Source: JAFMJV01 sp034436555 (GTDB lineage: Bacteria; Chloroflexota; Limnocylindria; Limnocylindrales; CSP1-4). From it: a stretch of 64,000 nucleotides of DNA. The position numbers and the translations under genes were made by a program. Positions 1-8,508 of this stretch are shown in pieces. Each line of letters starts with the position of its first letter. The first letter of the stretch is position 1. Where the stretch lies: assembly GCA_034436555.1 (NCBI GenBank), contig DAOTUU010000059.1:19714-83713 (forward strand), given 5' to 3'. The notes under the pieces were generated by a model that worked only from the letters and a program-made list of their open reading frames with translations, had not been told where the DNA came from and did not search any database.

Positions 1-2
1 AT

Positions 3-497
3 GCGCCATCGGAGATCAAGCAGCTCGTGTCTTTGCGCAAAGACACGCTGTCCCACGCGTACGAGCTGCTCAAGGTGGACGACCCGAAGCGACGCCGTCG
101 ACTCGCGGAGCAGGTCGCCCGGGGCGAGCTGAGCCTGGTCAAGCTGCGGGAGCGGATCGAGGGTCGTCCCGTCCGGGAGCACCCGGTCACGGACGGCGAT
201 GTCGCCGACGAGCCGGGCGAGTCACCCGCGACGCCGGTGGCAGAGGTCGTGGGGTCATGGGCCGATGCCACCCCGCCGTCCCAGCCACCCACCGGCGAGG
301 ATGCGCTCCAACTGGCGAAGACCCGTCTGGCGGAGGCGCTGGAGGACCTGTCCCTGGTCATCCGGGAGCAGGAGGCGCTTCGCGGCGCGTCCACCACGGA
401 CCGTCAGAACTTCGCGAAGTACCTCACGATCGCCAAGCTGAAGCTCGAGAACGCGATCGCGGTCGTCCGGTCCGGAGACCCGAAGACGACCATCTGA
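3..497 (+). CDS. ParB-like protein, C-terminal part (5' truncated by window edge)
   Basis: The reading frame is open from the first bases of the window, so the gene begins upstream. The first 55 or so visible residues (…IKQLVSLRKDTLSHAYELL, then GELSLVKLRERIEG) resemble the segment of ParB/KorB/Spo0J-type proteins that follows the helix-turn-helix, where a 'dpe/pkrr…G.lsl..lr.I' pattern is usual. The rest is an acidic, proline-rich linker and a C-terminal alpha-helical segment of about 60 residues (from about residue 90 of the visible part) that could mediate dimerisation. The ParB CTPase/nuclease core is not in the window, so the role (chromosome or plasmid partition, or another ParB-like DNA-binding protein) is an inference. 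An internal GTG at 27 could be mistaken for a start, but the similarity continues upstream of it. A strong hairpin follows the stop. Confidence 0.5.
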   Translation, partial: APSEIKQLVSLRKDTLSHAYELLKVDDPKRRRRLAEQVARGELSLVKLRERIEGRPVREHPVTDGDVADEPGESPATPVAEVVGSWADATPPSQPPTGEDALQLAKTRLAEALEDLSLVIREQEALRGASTTDRQNFAKYLTIAKLKLENAIAVVRSGDPKTTI

Positions 498-519
498 CGA
501 GCCCAGAAGCGGACACGAA

Positions 520-550
520 GATGCCCCCCCGGGTCACCCGGGGGGGCATC
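520..550. terminator. Bidirectional terminator hairpin
   Basis: A perfect inverted repeat with a 15-base arm on each side (arm GATGCCCCCCCGGGT) lies 23 bases after the ParB-like stop and 37 bases from the stop of the convergent gene on the minus strand. There is no T tract, so it is a strong GC hairpin rather than a classical intrinsic terminator. Its position between convergent stops supports a termination role. Confidence 0.7.
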
Positions 551-586
551 ACGCTGTCCGGAGGGCCGCGGCGCCCGGATGGCCGA

Positions 587-952
587 TCAGATGTAGACGA
601 GCTCCTCGAACGAAGCCACGAGGTAGCCGATGAGCCGGTCGCGCGCGTCGGCATGGGACCGGCGCACGCCGGGGACAAGGTAGCGCAGCGACGTCGCGGG
701 CACCATCAGCCGGCCATCCGCGGTCTGGCCCACGGTCGCCGGGGCGCCTCCCCCGTTGACGAACGCCCGGCGCACCGCCGTGTCGTCGAGGTGCGTCGCG
801 TGCCGGAACTCGTCGAGGACCGGCAGGACGCCCTTCCGGATCGAGATGTCGCGCAGGAGCTCCGTCGTCCATGCGTCGATCTGCTCGTCGGATTGCTCCT
901 GCAGGCGACGCTGGTACTCGGCGGGGTCGGCTGACAGGCCGGTCGCGGACAC
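587..952 (-). CDS. Hypothetical protein, 121 aa
   Basis: I do not recognise this family. The protein is mostly helical and soluble, with no signal peptide or membrane segment. Its N-terminal third (EYQRRLQEQSDEQIDAWTTELL) is strongly charged and helical, and the middle reads like a small helical bundle around 'GVLPVLDEFRHATHLDDTAVRRAF'. A GTG start at 952 is chosen because a GGAGGAG ribosome site precedes it by about four bases. The frame stays open further upstream, but the extra residues are arginine/proline-rich noise. The gene is convergent with the ParB-like gene and shares the hairpin at 520-550 as its probable terminator. Confidence 0.6.
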   Translation of the reverse strand: MSATGLSADPAEYQRRLQEQSDEQIDAWTTELLRDISIRKGVLPVLDEFRHATHLDDTAVRRAFVNGGGAPATVGQTADGRLMVPATSLRYLVPGVRRSHADARDRLIGYLVASFEELVYI

Positions 953-1152
953 GGGCTCCTCCGTGATCTGGGTGGTCGGGGACGCCGGAGGTCGGCGCCG
1001 GAGGATTATCGCACGCGGGCAGGGGCCAGTCTCTGGGATCAAATAGAACGCATGTTCGGTATCATGCCGCCCTGGCCCGCGGCGCCGGGCGTGGTCCATC
1101 AGCCTCGGCGGGAGTAGCATGGCGTCGCGGGGGGCCGCGTCAGGAGGTCTGG

Positions 1153-4100
1153 GTGAGGTTCGGTCGCAGCGCCACGGCGATGCTCGCCTGTCTCGTGGCA
1201 CTCGTGCCCGCGGTGTCGGCCGTCCAGCGCGTCACGGCCCAGGACGGGACGGTGACGTGCACGCGGGAGGCGGAGCCCAACGACACCCCGGACGCATCGC
1301 CCGTGGTCTCGGGTCCGTTCTGCCTCGAGGGCACGCTGCCCTCGCAGGACCAGGACCTCATCCGGTGGGAGCTCCCGGAGGCTGCGGCGGCGACACCCTG
1401 GCGCGTCAGCGTCCAGGGAGTCCCGGGTGCGCTGACCGGGCTGAAGATCCTCACCATCGCGAGCGAGCCGGGCATCAGCCCGATCATCGCCGGTCCGCAG
1501 GTCCTGGAGGTCGCCGCACCGCCGACGGCGACCGATCCCGTGGCCACGGACCCGGTCCTGCTGCCGACGGGCACGCTGATCCTGGGCATCTCGAGGTCGG
1601 ACGCCGGGGATGGCAGGACCCTCCCCTCGCTCGACTACCGCTTCTCGCTGGAGCCCCTGTCCCCGCTCGCCGCGGTCACGGAGGTCGAGCCCAACGACGA
1701 CGCCGCGAGCGCCACGCCGATCGCCGGGGAGACCGCCATCGCGGGCGATGCGAGCGGCTCGTGGGACTGGTACGCCTGGGATGTGGGCGGCACGCCTGCC
1801 GACCAGGCGTGGCAGGTCGCGCTCCAGGGGGTCGTGGGCTCTCCGGTCACCATGACCCTCCGGGACCCTGACGGCGAGGACGTCGCAACCGCAGGCCTGG
1901 ACGCGCTGGGGTACGCGATGCTGCCCGATCTGCAGCTCAGACCGGGCACCTGGCTGCTGGGCGTCTTCTGGGGCCCCGACCAACCATCGCCATACGCCAT
2001 CACGACGACCCTCGGCCCGAGGCTCGGTGACGCCGAGCCGAACGATCCCACCTCCAGGGCGATCGCCTTCGATCCCGGGACGGGCACCGCACGCGGCCGT
2101 CTGGCGCCCGCGGGCGACCGTGACCGATACCGGCTCACCATCCCCGCCGCGGACCCTCGGATCCTGCGCGACCTGAAGCTCCTGGGGGGCGGTGACCTGC
2201 GGCGCACGCTGTGCCTCGGCACGGCCGACGGGCTGGACATCCAGTGCCGGGACGGCCTCGGCGCGGTCGCCCTGCGGTCGCTGGTCCTCGCGCCGGGCGA
2301 CTACCTCGTGACCGTGGGCGGCGATGCGTCGGCGGATGACCCGTACGTGCTGCGCCTGGACACGATCGCCGATCCGGTGCCGGACTTCGAGCAGGAGCCG
2401 AACGACGAGCCGTCGATGGCCACCCCGTTCGACCCGTCGATCGCCATGCGCGGACTGGCGACCATCGGGGACAGGGACGTGTTCAGCCTGGATGTGGCGG
2501 GTGACGCGCAGCTCTGGGAGGTCCGGCTCAGCGGCACGCAGGTGTCCCGGCTGGCCTGGATCAGGCCGGACTGGATGACCTACGCGGAGGGTTCGGTCGC
2601 GGCGGATCGAAGCGCGGCCACGCTCACCGACCTCTATCTCGTGCCGGGGCGGCACTGGTTCCGCGTGGAGGGTGACGGGGACTACGTCCTGACGGTGACG
2701 CCGCTCGGTCCGCCCGACCCGAACCAGGAGCGCGAATCCAACGACTCGCCCAGCTTCGCGCAGCCCTACCGGCTGGGACGCGCGGATGTCGTGGGGCGCC
2801 TTCCGTCCACGGCGGACGTGGACTTCTTCCGATTCACGCTCGCCGGCGAGGAGCGAGTCACGCTTGTGGCGGAACCACCGATGGACGGCTCCGTGGGCAT
2901 CGAGGTGATCGATGCGGGGTCCAGCACGATCGGCGAGGTGCACCCCCGGACGCCCGGCGTCGCGTCAAGCCTGGAGCTGCTCGTGGGGCCCGGAGACTAC
3001 CTCGTGCAGCTGCGGCCGGACCAGCCGAGCCTGGGGCGGTATCGCCTCCGCCTGGAGCGCGGCGACCCGTTCCCGGTGAGAGCCGACGAGGAGCCGAACC
3101 TGACGCCCCAGACCGCCCAGCCGGTCCCCCCCTCGCTGTCCCTGACAGGCACCTCTCCCGACGGCGATGGACTCGACTGGTATCGCCTGCCGCCCCTGGA
3201 CCCCACGACCCCGCTCACGATCACGCTGACCGGTTCCATCTCGTCGGTCCGGGTCAGCGACGGCACGACGGACCTGCCGATGTCCTGGGATGCCGCGGGT
3301 CTCGCGGCCACCACCGATGGCACCAGCGGGCTCGTGCCGCGGTATCTCGTGGTGAGCGGCGCGATCGGCGCGTACACGCTCAGCATCTCGGCGCCCGGCC
3401 TGGAGCCGGACGCCGACCCGGTGCCGCCGCCGGTCTCCATGACGCTCGTCCCCGAGGCGGCCGAGGTGGGCGCGTACTGGGCCGCGGGCCAGTCCACGTC
3501 CGCGGACCTCCTGCTCACCAACCAGGGCGACGAGGCGGTCTCGCTCACCCTGGACGTCGCGACCAGCCACTTCGGGTGGTCTGCGACGCCCGCCGAAGCG
3601 TCCGTGGCGCTCGGGCCGGGCGAGACCCGGACGGTCGGCGTGGCCATCGCGATCGCACCGGACGCCTGGGCGGACGAGCCCGTCCGGATCACCGCGCGCG
3701 CCCGTGGAGACGACGGCGGCGCGGTGACTGCCGCGACGGTCATCACGCCACGCGCGGACACCGATCCGCTCCGGCCGCACCAGGCCTGGACCGTCCCGGA
3801 TGCCGTCCTGGGCGGGCTTGACGTCGCCGCCCTCGCCCTGGGGGCGACGACGATTCCCGCGTACGACCAGGCGATGGAGGATCAGCTGCACGATGGCTTC
3901 GCGCACACCGGGATGGGGCTTGCGCGGCCGGTCGCGGAGCTGCCGGTGGACCTCAGGGTGGATCTGGCGGGTGACGCCCCCATCCCCGTCGTCGCGTTCG
4001 CCGTGAACCCGCAGGGCTACGACGCGCTGCCGGGGGACGCGCCCCTGGATGTCGAGCTGCTGCTCACCTCCGACGGCTCCACATGGCAGAGTGCCGCCAC

Positions 4101-6558
4101 GGTCCAGCTGACCACGCTCATGGCGGACCAGTGGTTCGTGCTGCCCGCGCCGGTGGAGGCGACCCAGGCCCGGCTGCGGATCACGAGCACGCATGGCGGC
4201 GGCTTCGCTCGGGTCGTGCTGGGCGAGTGGAAGGTGATCGCGCGACCCGGGTTCATGCCGCTGGCCCGGATCGACCTCGCCCAGCCCGCTGCCGGTGGCC
4301 ACGTGGCATGGATGGAGCCGCAGGCCGCGGACGAGCAGACCGGCCCGTCATGGCTGGACGAGGCGCCCGACTTCGTGCAGCTGTCCCTGGAGTCCGCCAC
4401 CAGCGTGTCGTGGGCCATGGGGTTCCGAGACGCCCGCGCAGCCCAGCTCACATCGCTCGAGTGGGTCGACCCGGTGCCCTCCACCGAGGGCCAGCGATTC
4501 ACCAGGCTGGAGGTCGCTCTGTCGCTCGACGGCGCGGCGGGGCCCTGGACATCGGTCGGCACGTGGACCCTCGATCGCGCGGCGGATGGCACCGTCAGTC
4601 CCTTCGTGTTCCCGGAGCCGACGTGGGCCCGCTACGTGCGGTTCACCGGGTCGGGTCCTCGCAAGGCCTGGAGCCCGTGGGACCCGCCATCCACGATCCG
4701 GGCGATCGAGCGCCCCACGGATGCGGCCTACCGCTCGGCGGTCGGGGAATGGGGTGCTGGCATGTCCGTCGGTCCGCGCGAGTGGCTCGAGCCGCCGGAC
4801 CTGTCGGTGCCACCCTCGCCGCCGGACCACGATGACACGCCCGAGACGGCCACCACGCTGGCGCCCGGAGCATCGACGGCGGGCCGCATGGGCACCCGGA
4901 CCGACGTCGACTGGTACCAGGTCACGGTTCCCGACGACCAGAACACGCTCGAGGTCACGGTCACCGGGTGGCCGCTGGTCGGCGTGGCGCTCACGCTCAC
5001 GGACGCCGATGGCCTCCAGGTGCCCATGCTGTTCTCCCCCGGCGACCGCCCGGGCACCGTCCGCTACGCGGCCGAGGTCGACCCGGGCGAGACGTACCGC
5101 ATCGAGGTCCGCCAGCCCCCGTCGTCCATCGTGCTCACGTTCGACACGAGCGGGAGCCTGGGCCCATACCTGGACTACATCTACCAGGCCATCCGCGCGT
5201 TCACCGCCGACGTGACGCCGGGCGAGGAGTTCGTGCGCATCGTGCCGTTCGAGGAGCAGCCGCTGCTCGACGACTGGAGCGACGATCCGTGGGCGCTCCA
5301 GGACGCCGTGGGTCGATACGTGGGCGCAGGCGGGTCGTCCTCCGCGGAGACCGCCCTCATCGAGGCCACGACCGCGCTCTCCGCGCGCGAGGGCGCCAGG
5401 GCCATCCTCGTCGTCACCGACGCGGAGACGAGCTCCTTCCCGCGCCAGGCGGAGCTGTGGCGGATCTTCGGCGCCGTCCGGCCCATGGTGGCGGCCGTGC
5501 AGGTCGCCGCCACCGGGGCGCCCGCGGTGTCAAGCGGCTACATGCATGACTGGGCGATGGTCGCGAACGGCTTCTACCAGTACGCCCGATCGCACGGCGA
5601 GATGGACCGCGCGTTCGATCGACTGGCCACCTGGCTGCGGCGTCCGGCCAGCTACCGGATGGACGTGGCGACGGCGTTCCGCGAGAAGCCGCCCGCCTCA
5701 CGCAAGCCGGGCACGATCACCGTCACCGCACCCAAGGACGGCGTGGCCGCGCTGTCCCCCGACGTGGGTCTGGAGATCATCCTCGACACGTCGGGGTCGA
5801 TGCTCAAGGCGATCAAGGGCCAGCCCCGCATCGTCCTCGCAAAGCGGGTGCTGACGGATCTCGTCACGAACCAGCTCCCGGCGGGCGCTCCGCTCGCCGT
5901 CCGGGTCCTGGGGGACGCCGACGACGTGTGCGGCACGAACCTCGTCGCCCCGCTCGCTCCCCTCGATGCCGCGTCGGTGGTCGCGCGGGTGGAGGCGGTC
6001 GACGTGGTCCAGGAGGCGGACACACCCCTCGGCCAGGCGCTGCGCGCGGTCCCCGACGACCTCGCCGGGTCCACGGGGACGCGCATCGTGCTGCTCATCA
6101 CGGACTCCGAGGAGGTCTGGCCTCATCCCGACCTGTGCGGCGAGGATCCGGCGGCGGCCATCCGCGACCTGCGCCGGCGGGGCATCGACGCCCGCCTGAA
6201 CATCGTGGGCCTGCAGGTGGACGCGAAGAAGGCGACCCAGCAGCTGAGGCGATGGGCGCGCCTGGGCAACGGATCGTTCTTCGCGGCCCGAGACGCCGAG
6301 CAGCTCGGCCGCTCCATCCGGACCGCGGTGAGCGCGCCATTCCGCATCCTGGACGCGGCCGGCAACGAGGTGGCCAGCGGCACCGTGGGCGGCACCGGCG
6401 TCCCGGTCCCGCCGGGCACCTACGCGGTGGTCGTGCTCACCGATCCGGTGGCGCGCTTCGATGCCATCGAGGTGGGGCCGGGCGACAGTGAGACGCTCCA
6501 GCTTCCCGATCCCACGCCGCCACCATCGCTGGAGCCCCTGCCGGACGCCGCCCCCTGA
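1153..6558 (+). CDS. Giant secreted protein: PPC-like repeats plus two von Willebrand A domains
   Basis: 1801 residues with an N-terminal signal peptide (about residues 1-30, …LACLVALVPAVSAVQRVTAQ). At least five 'E(P/S)ND' signatures of pre-peptidase C-terminal (PPC)-like beta domains recur near residues 41, 178, 294, 415 and 527, with weaker copies near 647 and 1226. A NEW3/COG1470-like beta domain lies around 760-865 and one or two discoidin-like domains around 880-1200. Two von Willebrand A domains follow, with DTSGS metal-site motifs near residues 1332 and 1545; the second keeps the full DxSxS. The C-terminus is proline-rich and there is no membrane anchor. The GTG start has an AGGAGG site six bases upstream. 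No protease domain is visible, so this is a repeat-rich extracellular binding or adhesion protein. Function and ligand are unknown. A hairpin spans its stop. Confidence 0.85.
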   Translation: MRFGRSATAMLACLVALVPAVSAVQRVTAQDGTVTCTREAEPNDTPDASPVVSGPFCLEGTLPSQDQDLIRWELPEAAAATPWRVSVQGVPGALTGLKILTIASEPGISPIIAGPQVLEVAAPPTATDPVATDPVLLPTGTLILGISRSDAGDGRTLPSLDYRFSLEPLSPLAAVTEVEPNDDAASATPIAGETAIAGDASGSWDWYAWDVGGTPADQAWQVALQGVVGSPVTMTLRDPDGEDVATAGLDALGYAMLPDLQLRPGTWLLGVFWGPDQPSPYAITTTLGPRLGDAEPNDPTSRAIAFDPGTGTARGRLAPAGDRDRYRLTIPAADPRILRDLKLLGGGDLRRTLCLGTADGLDIQCRDGLGAVALRSLVLAPGDYLVTVGGDASADDPYVLRLDTIADPVPDFEQEPNDEPSMATPFDPSIAMRGLATIGDRDVFSLDVAGDAQLWEVRLSGTQVSRLAWIRPDWMTYAEGSVAADRSAATLTDLYLVPGRHWFRVEGDGDYVLTVTPLGPPDPNQERESNDSPSFAQPYRLGRADVVGRLPSTADVDFFRFTLAGEERVTLVAEPPMDGSVGIEVIDAGSSTIGEVHPRTPGVASSLELLVGPGDYLVQLRPDQPSLGRYRLRLERGDPFPVRADEEPNLTPQTAQPVPPSLSLTGTSPDGDGLDWYRLPPLDPTTPLTITLTGSISSVRVSDGTTDLPMSWDAAGLAATTDGTSGLVPRYLVVSGAIGAYTLSISAPGLEPDADPVPPPVSMTLVPEAAEVGAYWAAGQSTSADLLLTNQGDEAVSLTLDVATSHFGWSATPAEASVALGPGETRTVGVAIAIAPDAWADEPVRITARARGDDGGAVTAATVITPRADTDPLRPHQAWTVPDAVLGGLDVAALALGATTIPAYDQAMEDQLHDGFAHTGMGLARPVAELPVDLRVDLAGDAPIPVVAFAVNPQGYDALPGDAPLDVELLLTSDGSTWQSAATVQLTTLMADQWFVLPAPVEATQARLRITSTHGGGFARVVLGEWKVIARPGFMPLARIDLAQPAAGGHVAWMEPQAADEQTGPSWLDEAPDFVQLSLESATSVSWAMGFRDARAAQLTSLEWVDPVPSTEGQRFTRLEVALSLDGAAGPWTSVGTWTLDRAADGTVSPFVFPEPTWARYVRFTGSGPRKAWSPWDPPSTIRAIERPTDAAYRSAVGEWGAGMSVGPREWLEPPDLSVPPSPPDHDDTPETATTLAPGASTAGRMGTRTDVDWYQVTVPDDQNTLEVTVTGWPLVGVALTLTDADGLQVPMLFSPGDRPGTVRYAAEVDPGETYRIEVRQPPSSIVLTFDTSGSLGPYLDYIYQAIRAFTADVTPGEEFVRIVPFEEQPLLDDWSDDPWALQDAVGRYVGAGGSSSAETALIEATTALSAREGARAILVVTDAETSSFPRQAELWRIFGAVRPMVAAVQVAATGAPAVSSGYMHDWAMVANGFYQYARSHGEMDRAFDRLATWLRRPASYRMDVATAFREKPPASRKPGTITVTAPKDGVAALSPDVGLEIILDTSGSMLKAIKGQPRIVLAKRVLTDLVTNQLPAGAPLAVRVLGDADDVCGTNLVAPLAPLDAASVVARVEAVDVVQEADTPLGQALRAVPDDLAGSTGTRIVLLITDSEEVWPHPDLCGEDPAAAIRDLRRRGIDARLNIVGLQVDAKKATQQLRRWARLGNGSFFAARDAEQLGRSIRTAVSAPFRILDAAGNEVASGTVGGTGVPVPPGTYAVVVLTDPVARFDAIEVGPGDSETLQLPDPTPPPSLEPLPDAAP

Positions 6559-6575
6559 TCGAGGTTCCGATCAGG
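6554..6575. terminator. Hairpin spanning two convergent stops
   Basis: Perfect 8-bp stem CCTGATCG/CGATCAGG with a 6-base loop. It contains the TGA of the giant secreted protein on the plus strand and reaches the stop of the DinB-like gene on the minus strand. It has no T tract. Its placement suggests a compact bidirectional terminator. Confidence 0.55.
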
Positions 6576-7074
6576 CGTCTGGTCCGTCAGCGGCGCCGGA
6601 CTCCGCGTACGCCCATACGTCGATGTCGGGCGGTGTGACACCGAGCCGGGTGAGGATCGTCGTGACGTGACTGCGGTGCTCGCGCCCGTGGTCGATCGCC
6701 TGGGCCAGCAGGATCCAGCCGGACAGCCGGACCGCCTCGCCATCGGGCGTGGTGAACGCGGCGATGTGATCGTCGGCGAGCGATGCGGCGAGTGCCACGA
6801 GTCGGGAGCCGCTCCGATCCAGGGCGTCACCGATCACCTCCAGCGCGGGCAGTGCCTCCGGTTCGCGCCAGGCGAGGATGCGCGGCTCTCCCGACAGGCG
6901 GTGCGTGTACCCGGATTCCGCCGACGCCAGATGCGCGAGGGTGGGCCAGATCGCGCCGTAGGTGCCCGCACACTCGGTCGCCAGCTGTTCCGGCGTCAGC
7001 GTCCGGGAGGCGTCCACGACGCGCCGGTTCGCCCAGCGATTGAATCGGTACAGCTGCTGGAGGTTGGTGGGCAT
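6571..7074 (-). CDS. DinB-like metal-binding four-helix protein
   Basis: 167 residues, the usual size for the DinB/YfiT superfamily. These proteins form a four-helix bundle with a triad of histidines binding a divalent metal; some act as thiol-dependent S-transferases and others have no known function. The histidines expected for the site are present: one in 'TLAHLASAESGY' (about residue 48) and a pair in 'AIDHGREHRSHVTTIL' (about residues 127-135), a very typical DinB C-terminal motif. The ATG at 7074 lies only six bases after a TAGACT box, so the transcript may be leaderless. It is divergent from msrA. The true substrate is unknown. Confidence 0.85.
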   Translation of the reverse strand: MPTNLQQLYRFNRWANRRVVDASRTLTPEQLATECAGTYGAIWPTLAHLASAESGYTHRLSGEPRILAWREPEALPALEVIGDALDRSGSRLVALAASLADDHIAAFTTPDGEAVRLSGWILLAQAIDHGREHRSHVTTILTRLGVTPPDIDVWAYAESGAADGPDA

Positions 7075-7134
7075 CGGCGGAGTCTAGCCGATCCGCGTCA
7101 CGAGCTGGTCGCGGATGCGCGCTACTCTCTGCGC
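7075..7134. promoter_or_regulatory. Divergent promoter region, both sides possibly leaderless
   Basis: The 60 bases between the DinB-like gene and msrA carry a -10-like box for each: TAGACT (minus strand, 7081-7086) six bases from the DinB ATG, and TACTCT (plus strand, 7123-7128) six bases from the msrA ATG. Neither gene has a purine-rich ribosome site. No good -35 box is visible for either. Confidence 0.5.
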
Positions 7135-7821
7135 ATGTCCTTCTCCCTCCGGAATGCGGCGAGCATCCCCTCTGCCGAGGATGCGCTGCCCGGGCGTGCC
7201 ACGCCGATGCCCGTCCCGGCCCGCCATGCGGTCCTGGGCACGCCGCTCCAGGGGCCGTGGCCCGCCGGCACGCGCACGCTCGTCCTGGGCATGGGCTGCT
7301 TCTGGGGCGCCGAGAAGGCGTGCTGGTCCGTGACCGGAGTGATCTCCACCGCGGTGGGCTACGCCGGAGGCCACACGCCCAACCCCACGTACGAGGAGGT
7401 CTGCAGCGGCCACACCGGCCACGCGGAGGTGGTGCGGGTCGTGTTCGATCCGGCGCGGGTGAGCGACGAGGAGCTGCTGCGGCGGTTCTGGGAGCATCAC
7501 GATCCAACCCAGGGCATGCGCCAGGGCAACGATGTGGGCAGCCAGTACCGCTCCATCATCCTGTGGACCGACGATGCGCAGCGCATCGCGGCGGAGCGGA
7601 CCCGCGATGCCTTCCAGGCCGAGCTGACGCGGGCCGGGTACGGATCGATCACCACGCACATCGAGGCGGCCGGGCCGTTCTTCCTCGCGGAGGCCTACCA
7701 CCAGCAGTACCTGGCCAAGAAGCCGCGCGGCTACTGCCCCGACCACGGCACGGGTGTCGCATGCCCGGTGGGTCTCGGGACGAATCCGCCCGCGACACGA
7801 CCGGGCGTCATCGCTCCCTGA
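7135..7821 (+). CDS. msrA: Peptide-methionine (S)-S-oxide reductase MsrA
   Basis: Reduces methionine-S-sulfoxide in proteins and free methionine, repairing oxidative damage in the cytoplasm. The catalytic motif GCFWG with the nucleophilic cysteine at residue 55 is intact. The protein has 228 residues and belongs to the long (E. coli-like) type, with about 50 residues before the motif ('…LRNAASIPSAEDALPGR') and a C-terminal tail containing two further cysteines ('GYCPDHGTGVACPVG') suited to resolve the disulfide. The 'GHAEVVRVVFDP' and 'DVGSQYRS' blocks are typical. The frame is open upstream, but the family N-terminus starts at this ATG, which sits six bases after a TACTCT box. No MsrB is nearby. 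Confidence 0.95.
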   Translation: MSFSLRNAASIPSAEDALPGRATPMPVPARHAVLGTPLQGPWPAGTRTLVLGMGCFWGAEKACWSVTGVISTAVGYAGGHTPNPTYEEVCSGHTGHAEVVRVVFDPARVSDEELLRRFWEHHDPTQGMRQGNDVGSQYRSIILWTDDAQRIAAERTRDAFQAELTRAGYGSITTHIEAAGPFFLAEAYHQQYLAKKPRGYCPDHGTGVACPVGLGTNPPATRPGVIAP

Positions 7822-7978
7822 GGCCGGCCGCGGAGCGACCGGCCGGAGCCATCCGCCGTGCGCCCCATGGCATCGCCGGACCGTCCGCGGCGTCCCCCCT
7901 GACGATCGCCCGTCCGCCGGCACCGACGCACGCGGCGCCACGGCGGCGGCATTCGATCTGATGGCGAGTGTCTCGCGG

Positions 7979-7984
7979 TAGGCT
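7979..7984 (+). promoter_or_regulatory. -10-like box TAGGCT before the DUF2269-like gene
   Basis: TAGGCT lies seven bases before the ATG at 7992, and no Shine-Dalgarno sequence is present, so the mRNA may start at or next to the start codon. A -35 box is not evident. Confidence 0.4.
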
Positions 7985-7991
7985 AGCGGGC

Positions 7992-8447
7992 ATGGATTGG
8001 GTCATGTTCTGGAAGCTGCTGCACATCGTCGCCGCGGTGGTGGCGGTCGGGGCGAACGTCACCTACGCGTTCTGGATCGCGCGCGCCGAGCGCGACCCGG
8101 CACACCTCGCGTGGGTCCTGCGCACGATCCGCGCGCTCGACCGGAGGCTGGCCACCCCCAGCTACGTGGTCGTGCTGCTGACCGGGCTGGTGATGCTGTG
8201 GCTCGGCTGGTTCAGCCTGTCGGTGGCCTGGATCCAGCTCGCCATCGCCCTCTACGCGGCCGTGGTGGTGTTCGCGATCGCGGGGTTCGCGCCGGCATTC
8301 CGGCGCCAGGTTGCCGCCGCCGAGCAGGACCCCACCTCGGTGGCCTACCGCGCGGCGGCGAGGCGGACCGCGATCTACACCTGGGTCACCATCGGGGTCG
8401 TCCTGGTCATCGGCTGGCTGATGGTGGCGAAGCCACAGCTCTGGTGA
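7992..8447 (+). CDS. DUF2269-like integral membrane protein
   Basis: 151 residues with four predicted membrane helices: about 6-26, 58-78, 80-102 and 127-147. The layout, with an 'FWKLLHIVAAVVAVGANV' first helix, a central pair of helices and a final helix ending in 'WLMVAKPQLW', fits the DUF2269 family of predicted integral membrane proteins, whose function is unknown. The ATG is preceded closely by a TAGGCT box and no ribosome site. A second protein of similar layout occurs at 62161-62670 on the minus strand, next to a TetR regulator. Confidence 0.75.
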   Translation: MDWVMFWKLLHIVAAVVAVGANVTYAFWIARAERDPAHLAWVLRTIRALDRRLATPSYVVVLLTGLVMLWLGWFSLSVAWIQLAIALYAAVVVFAIAGFAPAFRRQVAAAEQDPTSVAYRAAARRTAIYTWVTIGVVLVIGWLMVAKPQLW

Positions 8448-8508
8448 GGCGGCCGGACCACCCTGCCGGACCACCCTGTCGGCAGGAGGCCATCGGCAAT
8501 CTGCGACG

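Noticed and set aside
1099..2943. Minus-strand open frame of 614 codons
   Set aside because: It is antisense to the signal-peptide-bearing secreted protein, rich in Arg/Gly/Pro/His, and shows no domain. Long shadow frames are expected at this GC content.
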